DNA of 59,419 bases. Source: Xenophilus azovorans DSM 13620 (GTDB taxonomy: Bacteria; Pseudomonadota; Gammaproteobacteria; Burkholderiales; Burkholderiaceae_C). Position 1 is the stretch's first letter; every line of letters starts with the position of its first letter. Where the stretch lies: the NCBI RefSeq assembly GCF_000745855.1, contig NZ_JQKD01000038.1:1-59419 (forward strand), read 5' to 3'. The notes below the pieces were generated by a model that was given only the letters and a program-made list of their open reading frames with translations, had not been told where the DNA came from and ran no database searches. The translations under genes were made by a program, and so were the position numbers. This document shows positions 25,960-36,408 of this stretch, in pieces.

Positions 25960-26589
25960 CTACTGCTGTGAGATGGCCAGTTTGATCGCGAGTGCTAGGA
26001 ACACCAGGCCGGCCGACCAGTTGAGCGCCCGCTGCAATCGGGGTGAACGCATGAAGTTCGTGCCGAACGCACCCGAGAACCAAGCGATGGCCGTGAAAGA
26101 CACGAACGTCGCGGCGGTGAAGGCCAGTCCGAGCACCAGCAGCTGCACCGCCGGGCTGGTCCCGCTGCGCGCCACGACGAACTGAGGCAGGAAGGCCAGG
26201 AAGAAGATCACGACCTTCGGATTCATCAGGTTCATCAGCACGCCCCTGACATAGGCGCGCCGCGCCGGCTCTCTCTCGGAGGCGGAGCCGACCTGGGAAC
26301 CCACGGGCGCCCGGAACGCCTTCCACGCAAGGTAGGCCAGGTACAGCGCGCCCGCGATCTTCAGGATTGTGAACGCGAGGGTGGACGCGGCCAGGACCGC
26401 TCCGAGGCCCACGGCGACCACGGTGGTGTGGACCAGGAGGCCTGTGCACAGCCCGAGAACGATCACCGCCCCGGCGCGAGCGCCGTGCATCGCCGACTGC
26501 AGCAGAACGAACACATTGTCTGGTCCCGGCGTCAGGGCCAGCAGCAGGGAGATGCCGAGAAAAGGAATGAGCGTTTCGATGGCAGGCAT
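25960..26589 (-). CDS. LysE/RhtB-family exporter
   Basis: A 209-residue inner-membrane protein with about six membrane segments. The family signature LALTPGPDNVFVLLQSAMHG is at residues 16-35. GLCTGLLVHTTVVAVGLGAV, LKIAGALYLAYLAWKAFRAP and NLMNPKVVIFFLAFLPQFV follow. LysE/RhtB proteins export amino acids and related metabolites. The start at 26589 (MPAIETL) fits the family; 59 codons upstream in frame are not supported. It converges on the araC gene with 35 bp between. A motif shared with the 23.2 kb promoter lies 185 bp upstream. Confidence 0.93.
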   Translation of the reverse strand: MPAIETLIPFLGISLLLALTPGPDNVFVLLQSAMHGARAGAVIVLGLCTGLLVHTTVVAVGLGAVLAASTLAFTILKIAGALYLAYLAWKAFRAPVGSQVGSASEREPARRAYVRGVLMNLMNPKVVIFFLAFLPQFVVARSGTSPAVQLLVLGLAFTAATFVSFTAIAWFSGAFGTNFMRSPRLQRALNWSAGLVFLALAIKLAISQQ

Positions 26590-26773
26590 GGCTTGTTGTT
26601 TGAGCTCTGATCTATCCTGGCTTGCGTCTAACGAGTGATACGATGGTCGCAAGCACCAGTGGCCGCACCTCACGATTGTCCTCGCTGCAGGCCCTCGCCG
26701 CACAGGCCTTCGAGGGCCTACGGGGCCTGAATGGCTTGATCTCCCAATGCTCAGAAAAGACGGCATTGCTTGC

Positions 26774-26812
26774 GCCTCAGAAGATCAGGCAAGTATTCAA
26801 GCGAATCGTGCT
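26774..26812 (+). promoter_or_regulatory. Candidate AraC-regulator site, copy 2
   Basis: GCCTCAGAAGATCAGGCAAG followed by a looser match to the element at 23188. It lies between the lysE-type gene and the broken reductase gene, in the same orientation and at a similar distance (60 bp) from the latter as copy 1 is from the aldehyde dehydrogenase gene. Confidence 0.5.
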
Positions 26813-26871
26813 AACGGAGCCATGCGGTGCCGCCCTATGCTCGAGACACTGAGCCTACTTTGGAAGCTGGA

Positions 26872-27207
26872 ATGCCGCACCAAACCCCGACCCCATCGAC
26901 GCCGCCGGAACAAGATACCGGCCCGCGTGACCCTTCGGCGTTCCGCGACGCTCCGAGGGTCGCTGTTGTCGGCGCGGGACCCATGGGCGTCGTGACCGGC
27001 TACCACCTTCACCTCGCGGGCGCCTCGGTGAGCTTCGTGGTGCGCCCGGGACGCTCGCGATTCATTCCGCAGCGGTTCACCCTGTACTCCTATGATGACG
27101 CGTCGCTGCAGAACTTCGAGGCGTTCGGCGTGGGGGAAGACGTGTCCGTGCTGGAGACTACCAAGCCCGACGCTGGGCCTCTCCACGCTGGTCACGGCGC
27201 TCAATAA
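26872..27207 (+). pseudogene. Broken ketopantoate-reductase-like (ApbA/PanE) gene, N-terminal part
   Basis: The frame from 26872 has a proline-rich leader and then RVAVVGAGPMGVVTGYHLHL, AGASVSFVVRPGRSRF and LYSYDD, the NADP-binding start of a ketopantoate reductase (PanE/ApbA) family protein. After about 110 residues the frame is lost (VSVLETTKPDAG, then a stop at 27205-27207), where the family needs 300. Neighbouring frames carry short coding-like pieces up to 27420 (for example ALIADWVERPAGPTPD and TPFYTLHFEFILNPIG), which I cannot assign. The gene is dead through frameshift and deletion. Confidence 0.7.
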
Positions 27208-27426
27208 CCGCAAGCCCGCTGGGTGCACGGAAGCGACCGTCTTCGGCCCCCTTTTACGTCGAGGGCTCCCCGCGGTTCGAACTTGGATGCGGTATTCGGC
27301 GTGCGCTCGGCGCTGATCGCGGACTGGGTCGAGCGCCCCGCGGGTCCGACTCCCGACGGTGGAAAAAGCGACACGCCCTTCTACACGCTTCACTTCGAGT
27401 TCATCCTCAATCCGATCGGCCCCGGC

Positions 27427-27522
27427 TCAGGCAGCAGCTTGCGCCCCCGCGGCCGAGAAGCTGCCCTCATCCGCCGCGGCAATGAGCGTGCGCAATTGGT
27501 CGATTGAAAGTGCGTCGAGCAT
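27427..27522 (-). pseudogene. LysR-family regulator, N-terminal stub
   Basis: A 31-codon frame begins LDALSIDQLRTLIAAADEG after the start Met, then SFSAAG, which is the first helix and turn region of a LysR-type DNA-binding domain. It ends at a stop after GAQAAA, where the recognition helix should follow. An intact gene would be about 300 codons. It overlaps the remains near 27.4 kb, so a deletion joined two broken genes here. Confidence 0.65.
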
Positions 27523-27690
27523 CTATCGGTCCTGAAGATGGAATTCTCAAGGACCTATAGCTTACTGAGAAAATTGCCGGGACCGGAGGGGCTGCCGCCG
27601 TTTTGCTTTCGCGGCCAGCGCGTCGGGCCGTGCAGACCCGTGGACGCCGGACCAGGCCTGGGCGGCCGCTTGACGGGTGCCCGGCAAGCC

Positions 27691-29007
27691 TCACGATGCC
27701 GTGCTGACCGGCAGCCGCGCGGACGTCTCGCAGTCCGCGCTCGCTCCGTTCGTGGCCGCGGCCGCCTGCCGTCGTCCGATGACTTCGACCAGGTACTGTG
27801 CGTCGTCGGCGACTCCCAGGAACCGGCCCGACCCCCAGGTGTTGAGCCAGGGCAGGCCCACGAAGTACAGGCCGGGCACCGCCGACACGCCGCGCTCGAA
27901 GCGCGGGTGTCCGCGCCCGTCGAAGGCGGGCAGGTCGATCCAGCGGTAGTCGGCGCGGAAGCCGATGGCCCACACCACGCTGGTGATGCCGGCAGCGGCA
28001 AGATCCAGGGAGGTCGGATCGCTCCCGGGGGCCCACGCCTTGTGGAAGGGCGGTTCGGCCGGCGCATCGATGCCGGCCTTGGCGATGTAGTTGTCGATGT
28101 CGCGGCGGATGCTGCAGTACACCTCGTCCGCTTCGTCCAGGTTCCTGGCGAGGTCGGGCCGGAAGCTGACTTCGGTGCCGCGGATGTCGTCGAGCGTGCC
28201 GTACAGCCGCACGCCCTCCAGGGCGAAGCGGCGCAGGTCGATCTCGTGGCCGCCGTCGCGCCCGGTCATGTAGTGGTTGGTCTTGTGGCGCGCCTCGTCG
28301 CCCAGCGGATGGCGGTCCACGGTCAGGTTGTAGAAGCCCATCTCGTGCAGCCATTCCGTCGATTCGCGTCCGCGGTACATGCGCGGCGACCGCGGCGCCG
28401 AGCCGACCGCCAGGTGCACCTTGCGGCCCGCCAGGTGAAGGTCTTCCATGATCTGCACGCCGGACTGGCCGGAGCCGACCACCAGCACTTCGCCTTCGGG
28501 CAGTTGCTGTGGATTGCGATAGGCCACGGAGTGCACCTGGGTGACCGAGGGCGGCAGGCTGTGCGCGCAGGGCGGCACGATCGGGATGTCGTAGCCGCCG
28601 GTGGCGACCACCACGTGGTCGGCCAGGCAGGTGCCGAGGGTGGTGTCCACTTCCAGCGCGCCGCTCACGTGGCGGCTGACGCGCCGGACGCTCACGCCTT
28701 CGATCACGGGCGGCTGGGTCTTGCGGGCAAAGGCTTCCAGATAGTCCACGATCTCGTCGCGCAGCATGAAGCCCTTGGGGTCGCCGCCCTGGTAGGGGAA
28801 GTCCGGCAGGCGGCATTGCCAGTTGGGCGTGACCAGGCAGAACGTGTCCCATCGCTGGTGGCGCCAGGCGTGGCCGATCTCGCGCTTCTCCAGCATGACG
28901 TGGGCGATGCCGGCCTTCTTCAGGCAGTGGCTGGTGGACAGACCGGCCTGTCCGCCGCCGATGACGACGACGGGGTAGCGGGGCGCAAGGGGGGTGGGGG
29001 TGCTCAT
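27691..29007 (-). CDS. MSMEG_0569-family flavin-dependent oxidoreductase (Nit1C cluster)
   Basis: A 438-residue FAD/NAD(P)-dependent monooxygenase-like enzyme. The FAD loop [20 protein letters not shown] (13-32) and the NADPH loop [20 protein letters not shown] are complete. [36 protein letters not shown] and [19 protein letters not shown] follow. This is the flavoprotein of the Nit1C nitrilase cluster (MSMEG_0569 type). It is the last gene of the cluster, 42 bp after the small MSMEG_0570-type gene. Its reaction in nitrile or cyanide use is not established. Confidence 0.93.
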   Translation of the reverse strand: MSTPTPLAPRYPVVVIGGGQAGLSTSHCLKKAGIAHVMLEKREIGHAWRHQRWDTFCLVTPNWQCRLPDFPYQGGDPKGFMLRDEIVDYLEAFARKTQPPVIEGVSVRRVSRHVSGALEVDTTLGTCLADHVVVATGGYDIPIVPPCAHSLPPSVTQVHSVAYRNPQQLPEGEVLVVGSGQSGVQIMEDLHLAGRKVHLAVGSAPRSPRMYRGRESTEWLHEMGFYNLTVDRHPLGDEARHKTNHYMTGRDGGHEIDLRRFALEGVRLYGTLDDIRGTEVSFRPDLARNLDEADEVYCSIRRDIDNYIAKAGIDAPAEPPFHKAWAPGSDPTSLDLAAAGITSVVWAIGFRADYRWIDLPAFDGRGHPRFERGVSAVPGLYFVGLPWLNTWGSGRFLGVADDAQYLVEVIGRRQAAAATNGASADCETSARLPVSTAS

Positions 29008-29049
29008 GGGAGTCTCGCTGGGTGGATGTGGATGGAAAGGGGCGGGGCG

Positions 29050-29334
29050 TCAATCGGCCGGGCCGAAGCCCAGGACCTCCACGCGCGCGCCGGGCAGGGA
29101 CGAGAAGCGGGCGGCCAGGGCCTCCAGGCTGCGCAGTTGATCGCCTGCGCGCGAGCACGCGAAGCCGAACTTGGCCCGCACCCGCTCGTTGGCGATGTCC
29201 GTGGCTTCGCGCAGCCTCGACAGGAATTCGTCGAGCGCGTAGGACTGCCCGGGCTGGAAGTAGTCCTGGATCACCAGCGAGGGCGAGTAGGCGGCGGTCT
29301 GGCTGGCATCGGGCCAGCGCAGGGTGTAGGTCAT
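29050..29334 (-). CDS. MSMEG_0570-family small protein (Nit1C cluster)
   Basis: A 94-residue protein, MTYTLRWPDASQTAAYSPSL, VIQDYFQPGQSYALDEFLSR, LREATDIANERVRAKFGFAC. It matches the small MSMEG_0570-type proteins found only in Nit1C nitrilase clusters. Function unknown. The start at 29334 overlaps the stop of the glycosyltransferase gene by four bases (ATGA). An ATG at 29343 (MPAMTYT) is the alternative. The longer frame to 29526 is only antisense overlap. Confidence 0.85.
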   Translation of the reverse strand: MTYTLRWPDASQTAAYSPSLVIQDYFQPGQSYALDEFLSRLREATDIANERVRAKFGFACSRAGDQLRSLEALAARFSSLPGARVEVLGFGPAD

Positions 29335-30554
29335 GGCAGGCATGGCAGGGGTCTTTCGGAGGTGGGGTGCGTCGCCAGCACGCCCTGGTAGATGTGCAGG
29401 TGCGCCCTGGCGCTGCGCGGCCAACTGTGCGCGTGGCACACCTCGGGCGCGGCCGGCAGGCGCGGCCGGGCCCAGGCATGGGCCAAGCCGAGCGCGATGC
29501 TGGCGTCGTCCAGCGGCTCGCACCACGTCACGCCGGCTACGCCTTGCAGGTGTTCGGTGAAGGGGGCCCGGCGCGAGACCAGGACGGGCGTGCCGCAGGC
29601 CAGTGCTTCCAGGGCCACCAGGCCGAAGCCTTCGTTCAGCGAGGGCAGGGCCAGCAGCCGGGCGCGGCGCATGAGGGCGGGGATGGCCGGGTCGGGCAGG
29701 GCGCCGGTGCGCCAGACGCTCGCGCCGGCACCTTCGCTCAGGCCCGTCTCGCGCAGCACGGCTCGCCAGTGCTGCTGCTCCGCCCCGTGCTGCAGCAGGC
29801 TGGCGCCGCCGGCCACGACCAGCCGGGCCCGCGCCGCCGCCGGCACCTCGTGGCGCAGCCGGGCGAAGGCGCGCAGCAGCCGCGCGCTGTTCTTGCGCTC
29901 TTCGACGCCGCCCACGGCGAGCACGATCGGCGCGTCGTCCAGGCCCGCGGCGCGCAGCGGGGCCAGGGCGCCTTCGTCATCTGCGCCACGGCCCGGATGA
30001 AAGCGTTGCAGGTCCACGCCGTTGAAGACGCGGAAGATCGGCGGCACATCGACGTTGGCGCGCAGATGGCCGAGCCACAGGTCGCTCACGCAGCACACGG
30101 CGCGGGCCGAGCGCCAGCCCGTGTCCTGCCAGCGGGCCAGCCGCGGGTCGGCGAAGGCGTCCAGGTGATGCACGGTGCGCAGCCAGGGCACGGCGGGCGA
30201 GAGCTGCGCGAGGGCTGCGCCGTTGAGGCTGTCCTGGGCATGCAGGACATCGACGCCCGAGGCCCGGATCGCCGCGGGCAGCGCGCGCATCAAGGCGCCG
30301 ATGCGCTGGCCCACCTGGTCGCCCAGGTCTTCGCCCTGCGGGCGCGGCATCGCCAGCGGATGGAAGCGCAGGGGCAGTCCGGCGGGCAGGGCGCGAAAGA
30401 GCGACTGGCTGGGCTCCACGGGCGCCATCACCGTCACCCGCGTGCCGGCGCGGGCCAGCGCGATTGCCAGCTCCAGGGTGTGGACCACGCCGCCGCGCGG
30501 CAGCACGCTGTGCATCAGCAGGCCGACGTGCGGGCCGGAGGCTTCTTCATGCAT
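29331..30554 (-). CDS. MSMEG_0565-family glycosyltransferase (Nit1C cluster)
   Basis: A 407-residue GT-B, GT4-type glycosyltransferase. HVGLLMHSVLPRGGVVHTLE near the N-terminus, VDVLHAQDSLNGAAL, the central FNGVDLQRFHPG and the donor-binding LLALPSLNEGFGLVALEALA (E-x7-E motif) are present. It matches the MSMEG_0565 glycosyltransferase of Nit1C clusters, whose acceptor is unknown. The start at 30554 overlaps the stop of the AIR-synthase-like gene by eight bases. Confidence 0.9.
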   Translation of the reverse strand: MHEEASGPHVGLLMHSVLPRGGVVHTLELAIALARAGTRVTVMAPVEPSQSLFRALPAGLPLRFHPLAMPRPQGEDLGDQVGQRIGALMRALPAAIRASGVDVLHAQDSLNGAALAQLSPAVPWLRTVHHLDAFADPRLARWQDTGWRSARAVCCVSDLWLGHLRANVDVPPIFRVFNGVDLQRFHPGRGADDEGALAPLRAAGLDDAPIVLAVGGVEERKNSARLLRAFARLRHEVPAAARARLVVAGGASLLQHGAEQQHWRAVLRETGLSEGAGASVWRTGALPDPAIPALMRRARLLALPSLNEGFGLVALEALACGTPVLVSRRAPFTEHLQGVAGVTWCEPLDDASIALGLAHAWARPRLPAAPEVCHAHSWPRSARAHLHIYQGVLATHPTSERPLPCLP

Positions 30555-31602
30555 GGCACGGCTCCGCGGCGCGGGTATCGCGCGCCAGGATGAAGCCCTC
30601 GTCGGCCAGGTCCCAGAGCGTGGCCTGCGCATCGCCCAGGCTTACCCGCAGCCGGGTGCCGCGCTCGACCTCGCCGACGTCGGCGCAGGCGATGTCGTGC
30701 GCGGCGAAGCGCCGGAGCACTTCGCCGGCATGGGCCGGCCGCACCGCCAGCACATGGCCGTAGCTCGGGAAGGCGCTCAGCCAGCGCAGCCGCGCGGCCT
30801 GCGCCTCGGGGGCCGGGTCGTGCCAGCCGCGCCAGCCGGCCTCGGCATCGGGCACGGGCAGCGATTCCAGCCGAACCTGCGCGCCCTGGCCGGAGCATTC
30901 CAGCAGCATGAGCAGCGTGCCCAGCACGCCGGCCATGCTGATGTCCTTGCCGGCGTCGCACAGGCCGTCCTCGGCCAGTTCCGCCATCAGCGCCAGGTCG
31001 GCCTGCAGCCGCGCGGCGGGTGCACGGGTGCTGGCGTTCCAGAAGGGCGCGGCGCCTTCCCATTGGCCGCGCAGGTCCACCGCCACCAGCAGCCGGTCGC
31101 CAGGCCGGGCGCCGAAGCTGGAGATCAGCCGCCGCGCGTGGCCCAGCACCGCGACGGCGAGCTGCGCGCCGTCGCTGCGCAGGTTGGTGTGGCCGCCCAC
31201 CAGCGGCACGCCGTACTGGCGGCAGGCCGCCTGCATGCCGCGGATCACCTCGCCGGCCGAGTCGGCGTCGGCGCTCCACAGCGCATCGACCACCGCCGTC
31301 GGCCGGCCGCCCATGGCGGCCACGTCGCTGAGGTTCACCATCACCGCGCTGTAGCCGGCGAACCAGGGCATCTGCTGCACGAAGTCCGGCATCAGGCCCT
31401 CGATCGCCAGCAGTTGATAGCCGCCGCCGGGCAGGGGCAGGGCGGCGCAGTCGTCGCCGTTGGGGACGGCCGTGCGCGCGGCGCCGCTGTCGTCGGCCTG
31501 CAACTGCTCCATGACGCGGGCGATGTCGCGCTTGTGCGCGAAGCCACGGCCCGCGCGCAGCGCATCGGCCAGCGAGGCCAGGATGTCCGGCGCCGCGCTC
31601 AT
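30547..31602 (-). CDS. sll0787-family AIR-synthase-related protein (Nit1C cluster)
   Basis: A 351-residue PurM-like ATP-binding protein. VPNGDDCAALPLPGGGYQLL (48-67), MVNLSDVAAMGGRPTAVVDA, VPLVGGHTNLRSDGAQLAVA and CDAGKDISMAGVLGTLLMLL are the phosphate-binding and catalytic stretches of the AIR-synthase/ThiL fold. It is the sll0787-type member of Nit1C clusters; substrate unknown. Its ATG (31602-31600) is the last base triplet before the inserted IS110 element, which has cut it off from the upstream genes of the cluster. The reading frame is intact. Transcription may now depend on read-through or on a promoter in the IS. Confidence 0.92.
   Translation of the reverse strand: MSAAPDILASLADALRAGRGFAHKRDIARVMEQLQADDSGAARTAVPNGDDCAALPLPGGGYQLLAIEGLMPDFVQQMPWFAGYSAVMVNLSDVAAMGGRPTAVVDALWSADADSAGEVIRGMQAACRQYGVPLVGGHTNLRSDGAQLAVAVLGHARRLISSFGARPGDRLLVAVDLRGQWEGAAPFWNASTRAPAARLQADLALMAELAEDGLCDAGKDISMAGVLGTLLMLLECSGQGAQVRLESLPVPDAEAGWRGWHDPAPEAQAARLRWLSAFPSYGHVLAVRPAHAGEVLRRFAAHDIACADVGEVERGTRLRVSLGDAQATLWDLADEGFILARDTRAAEPCHA
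31597..31602. repeat. Direct repeat GCTCAT, left border of the IS110 element
   Basis: GCTCAT occurs at 31597-31602 and again at 32811-32816, the two borders of the inserted element. One copy must have been present before insertion. It includes a CT dinucleotide, the type of core used by IS110 elements. Confidence 0.7.
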
Positions 31603-32744
<1,142 letters not shown>

Positions 32745-32810
32745 CAACCAAGACGGTTGCTCCGTGCTTCGCACTGCGGTGCGAGCCCCCTTCGGAACGG
32801 CCGGGCGGGG

Positions 32811-32816
32811 GCTCAT
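32811..32816. repeat. Direct repeat GCTCAT, right border of the IS110 element
   Basis: Second copy of the border hexamer. It overlaps the stop codon of the GNAT gene on the minus strand. Confidence 0.7.
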
Positions 32817-33394
32817 GCCGCGCGCCCTCCGGCCAGCACGAAACCCGACTCCGGGTGGCGGCAGGGCGGGTAGTGCCGCAGGTCCGCGCGCATCAGCGCG
32901 TGGGGCATGCCGGCCAGTTCGGCCACGCTCTCCTGCTGCCAGTGCAGCCGCTCGAACAGCGGCACGTTCTGCATCTGCACATGGGCCAGGAACTCGCGGC
33001 AGCCGCGCGCATGCGCGCTGCCCACGGCCAGGCGGATCAGGCCGGTGCCGAGCTGCGCATGGCGGCGCCAATGCGCGGCCACCGCCAGCCGCGAGCCCCA
33101 CCACTGGCCCGGCGCGCCCTCGTGGATGCGCACCGTGCCGACCACCTCGTCCGGCAGGCCGGCCAGCGTGGAGCAGGCCACCAGCAGCCGGGTCTGCGGC
33201 GCGTCGTCGATGGCATCGCGGTCGTCGCGGTCGAACAGGCGCTGCTCCTCGCAGAAGACCTGCCGGCGCAGCGCCAGCGCCTCGCGCTGCATCCACGGGA
33301 TGCCGGCCCACTGGATGCGGAAGGCGCTGGTCGCCGCGGGGGCGGGCAGCGCCGCGGCATCGGGCCAGGGCAGGGCGTCGAGCAGGATGTTCAT
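32813..33394 (-). CDS. MSMEG_0567/sll0786-family GNAT N-acetyltransferase (Nit1C cluster)
   Basis: A 193-residue GNAT protein. IQWAGIPWMQREALALRRQV, FCEEQRLFDRDDRDAIDDAP, EVVGTVRIHEGAPGQWWGSR and the acyl-CoA region LGTGLIRLAVGSAHARGCRE followed by VQMQNVPLFERLHW are typical of the GNAT member of Nit1C clusters. The acceptor is unknown. It follows the radical SAM gene by 18 bp. Its stop codon lies in the target site of the IS110 element, which spared the coding sequence. Confidence 0.92.
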   Translation of the reverse strand: MNILLDALPWPDAAALPAPAATSAFRIQWAGIPWMQREALALRRQVFCEEQRLFDRDDRDAIDDAPQTRLLVACSTLAGLPDEVVGTVRIHEGAPGQWWGSRLAVAAHWRRHAQLGTGLIRLAVGSAHARGCREFLAHVQMQNVPLFERLHWQQESVAELAGMPHALMRADLRHYPPCRHPESGFVLAGGRAA

Positions 33395-33412
33395 GGGACG
33401 GGCTCCTCGCGT

Positions 33413-34531
33413 TCAGGCGATTTCGGCGGGCGCCTCGGCGCCCTCGAACACGGACAACGTCGAACAGGCGGCGCACTTGCCGCAGCCGGCCTTGATGTCG
33501 CTGGCGCGCAGCCCCGCCTCGCGCACCATCGCGCCCAGCGGCTGCAGCACCGACTGCATGAAGCCGGCGCCGGGCGGCGGGTGGTCTTCCAGCGGCGTGC
33601 CACTGATGGGCACGAAGGGCACCACGAAGGGATACACGCCCAGCGCCAGCAGGCGCTCGCTGGTCGCCAGCAGCGTCTCGCGGCTGTCGCCCAGGCCGGC
33701 CAGCAGGTAGGTGCTCACCTGGCCGCGGCCGAACACGGCCACCGCGGCCTCGAAGGCCTCCCAGTAGCGCGCCATCGGCACCTCGGTCTTGCCGGGCAGG
33801 ATCTGTTGGCGCAGTTCGTCGCCGATCACCTCGATGTGCATGCCCAGCGTGTCGGCGCCGGCGTCCTTCAGGCGCTGGAACCAGGCGTCGGTGTCGGGCG
33901 GCTCGCACTGCACCTGCAGCGGCAGGTCCACCGCCGCCTTGACCGCCTCGGCGCTGTCGCACAGCACCTGGGCGCCGCGGTCGCGCGTGGGCGGCGTGCC
34001 GGTGGTCATGACCATGTGGCGCACGCCGTCGAGTTCGACGGCGGCCCTGGCGACTTCGGCCAGTTGCGCGGGCGTCTTGTGGGCGATGGTGCGTCCGGCC
34101 GCCAGCGACTGGCCGATGGCGCAGAAGCGGCAGGCCTTGCGGCGGCTCTCGTAGCGGATGCAGGTCTGAAGCACCGTGGTGGCCAGCACGTCGGTGCCGT
34201 GCAGCGTGGCGATCTGCTGGTAGGGAATGCCGTCCGCCGTCTGCCGCGCATAGAACTTCGGCGTGCGCGGAAAGCTGATCTGCGCGATGGGGATGGTGCC
34301 GTGGCGCAGCGTCGCCAGGCCGTCGGCGCCGGGCGCGTCGGCCACGAAGGGCGAGTCGAAGGCGCCGTGCGTGTGCACCGGCACCATCAGCGTCACGCCG
34401 TCCACCGTCACGGCCTTGTGGTCGGAGGGGCCGGCGCCGCCGCGCCGGCTGGCGGCGCCGGCCTGCGGCGCCTGCAGGCGCAGGCCGCGCGTCTGCAGCT
34501 CGGTCATCAGCTCGCGGGTGCCGGCGTTCAT
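33413..34531 (-). CDS. MSMEG_0568-family radical SAM protein (Nit1C cluster)
   Basis: A 372-residue radical SAM enzyme of the biotin-synthase-like type. The cluster ligands are Cys124, Cys134 and Cys137 in [14 protein letters not shown], a CX9CX2C spacing typical of this family instead of CX3CX2[40 protein letters not shown] and [15 protein letters not shown] follow, and a C-terminal Cys motif GCGKCAACS may bind a second cluster or metal. The start at 34531 overlaps the nitrilase stop by four bases. The reaction is unknown, but the gene is part of every Nit1C cluster. Confidence 0.94.
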   Translation of the reverse strand: MNAGTRELMTELQTRGLRLQAPQAGAASRRGGAGPSDHKAVTVDGVTLMVPVHTHGAFDSPFVADAPGADGLATLRHGTIPIAQISFPRTPKFYARQTADGIPYQQIATLHGTDVLATTVLQTCIRYESRRKACRFCAIGQSLAAGRTIAHKTPAQLAEVARAAVELDGVRHMVMTTGTPPTRDRGAQVLCDSAEAVKAAVDLPLQVQCEPPDTDAWFQRLKDAGADTLGMHIEVIGDELRQQILPGKTEVPMARYWEAFEAAVAVFGRGQVSTYLLAGLGDSRETLLATSERLLALGVYPFVVPFVPISGTPLEDHPPPGAGFMQSVLQPLGAMVREAGLRASDIKAGCGKCAACSTLSVFEGAEAPAEIA

Positions 34532-35529
34532 GCGGCCTCCGTGACCTGGGGAAGGTCGTTCGCCGCGGGCGCGGGCGCCGCGTCGGCGGGTTCCAGCGCG
34601 CGCGTGGTGGATGCGGCGTCGCGGCGGATCGCCAGGCTCAGCAGTTCCGGGCGGGCATAGTGGCCGACCGAATCCATCATCCGCTTGCGCTTGTCGATCA
34701 GCGACAGGTCCAGGTCGGCGATGACCAGGCCTTCGCCCTCGGTGAGCGGCTCGGCCAGGTACTTGCCTTCGGGCGACACGATGGCGCTGTGGCAGCCGCC
34801 GCGCAGGGCGCCCTGCAGGCTCTCGTCGGGCATCAGCCGGCGGATCTGCGCCTCGTGCAGCCAGCCGGTGGCGTTGACGACGAAGCAGCCGGACTCCAGC
34901 GCGTGGTGGCGGATCGTCACGCCCATCTGCTCCGCGAAGATGGGGCCCACCAGCGAGCCCGGGAACTGGGCGCAGTGGATCTCTTCGTGATCCGCCATCA
35001 GCGCGTAGCGCGCCAGCGGGTTGTAGTGCTCCCAGCAGGCGAGGGCGCCGACGCGGCCGACGCGCGTGTCCACCGCCTTCAGGCCGCTGGCGTCGCCCTG
35101 GCCCCAGACCATGCGCTCGTGGTAGGTCGGCGTGATCTTGCGGCGCTTGAGCAGCAGGCGGCCGTCGGCGTCGAACAGCACCTGCGTGTTGTACAGGCTG
35201 CCGTGGTCGCGCTCGTTCACGCCGAGCACCACCACCATGCCGGCCTGGCGCGCCGCGCCGGCCACCGCGTCGGTCAGCGGGCCGGGCACGGTGGGCGCGC
35301 GCTGCATCAGCAGCAGGTGGTCGGCGCCCTGGCGCGCCGGCGGCTGCACGAAGGAGAAGTACGGGTAGTAGGGAACGAAGGTCTCCGGAAAGACGATCAG
35401 CTCCACCCCCTGGCGCGCCGCCTGCCCGATGGTCTCGAGCACGCGCGCCAGCGTGCCGTCGGCGCTGTCGATGTCGGGCGCGATCTGCGCGGCGGCGGCG
35501 CGCACGGTCTTCCTCGTCGTGGTGGCCAT
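34528..35529 (-). CDS. nitC: Nit1-type nitrilase (sll0784/Nit6803 family, Nit1C cluster)
   Basis: A 333-residue nitrilase. The catalytic triad is visible: Glu49 in [17 protein letters not shown], Lys131 in [20 protein letters not shown] and Cys165 in [19 protein letters not shown]. Length and motifs match the Nit6803/sll0784 group, which converts nitriles to acids and ammonia. A member of this group (NitC) is reported to be needed for growth on cyanide as nitrogen source in a Pseudomonas. The C-terminus has an Ala/Pro-rich extension of about 30 residues. It is the second gene of the cluster, 22 bp after the MSMEG_0572-type gene. Confidence 0.95.
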   Translation of the reverse strand: MATTTRKTVRAAAAQIAPDIDSADGTLARVLETIGQAARQGVELIVFPETFVPYYPYFSFVQPPARQGADHLLLMQRAPTVPGPLTDAVAGAARQAGMVVVLGVNERDHGSLYNTQVLFDADGRLLLKRRKITPTYHERMVWGQGDASGLKAVDTRVGRVGALACWEHYNPLARYALMADHEEIHCAQFPGSLVGPIFAEQMGVTIRHHALESGCFVVNATGWLHEAQIRRLMPDESLQGALRGGCHSAIVSPEGKYLAEPLTEGEGLVIADLDLSLIDKRKRMMDSVGHYARPELLSLAIRRDAASTTRALEPADAAPAPAANDLPQVTEAA

Positions 35530-35551
35530 GGTCGGTGCTCCGGCGCCGCGT

Positions 35552-36034
<483 letters not shown>

Positions 36035-36408
36035 GGAAACCTCGTTGGTTGCTGGGTTGCGGTAAGGGAGCTGGATGCAATCTCCGCCGATGCGATCAGC
36101 CATCCAGGGAGTGCCTCGCGCGGCGGCGCCAACTGCATTGCGAAGGTCGTACCCGCTGCCCGCGGTCGCGTCCAATCAATGGCCGATCAAGACCGTTCTG
36201 CGTGCGCTGGAGCCCTCCGGCAAGGGCGGCCGTGGCCGCGCGCCGCGACCGCCTGCCGCACCAGAGGCGGCGCGTGCAGATGCGATCAATGCATCCGATC
36301 AATGACGCGATGCACCGAAACAAGGCCCCGCGCGGCTGCCGCGGTAGGCACGGTTTGCGCTTGGCTCCGGGGATCACCGACCCGCTCCCACTGCGCTGTT
36401 TCCCCGCC
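36035..36408. other. Divergent Nit1C / mocR-type promoter region
   Basis: No credible gene. GATCAATG occurs at 36284-36291 and 36297-36304 in direct repeat (13 bp start to start), and ATCAATG again at 36175-36181. Confidence 0.55.
36284..36304 (+). promoter_or_regulatory. Direct repeat GATCAATG, candidate MocR operator
   Basis: Two copies of GATCAATG with a 5-base spacer (CATCC) lie about 105 bp upstream of the MocR-type gene, with a partial third copy at 36175. MocR proteins such as GabR bind short direct repeats. Confidence 0.45.

Noticed and set aside
27280-27421. A coding-like piece with ALIADWVERPAGPTPD and TPFYTLHFEFILNPIG
   Set aside because: It looks like protein but I cannot assign it to a family or give it a start; it is mentioned only with the broken reductase.
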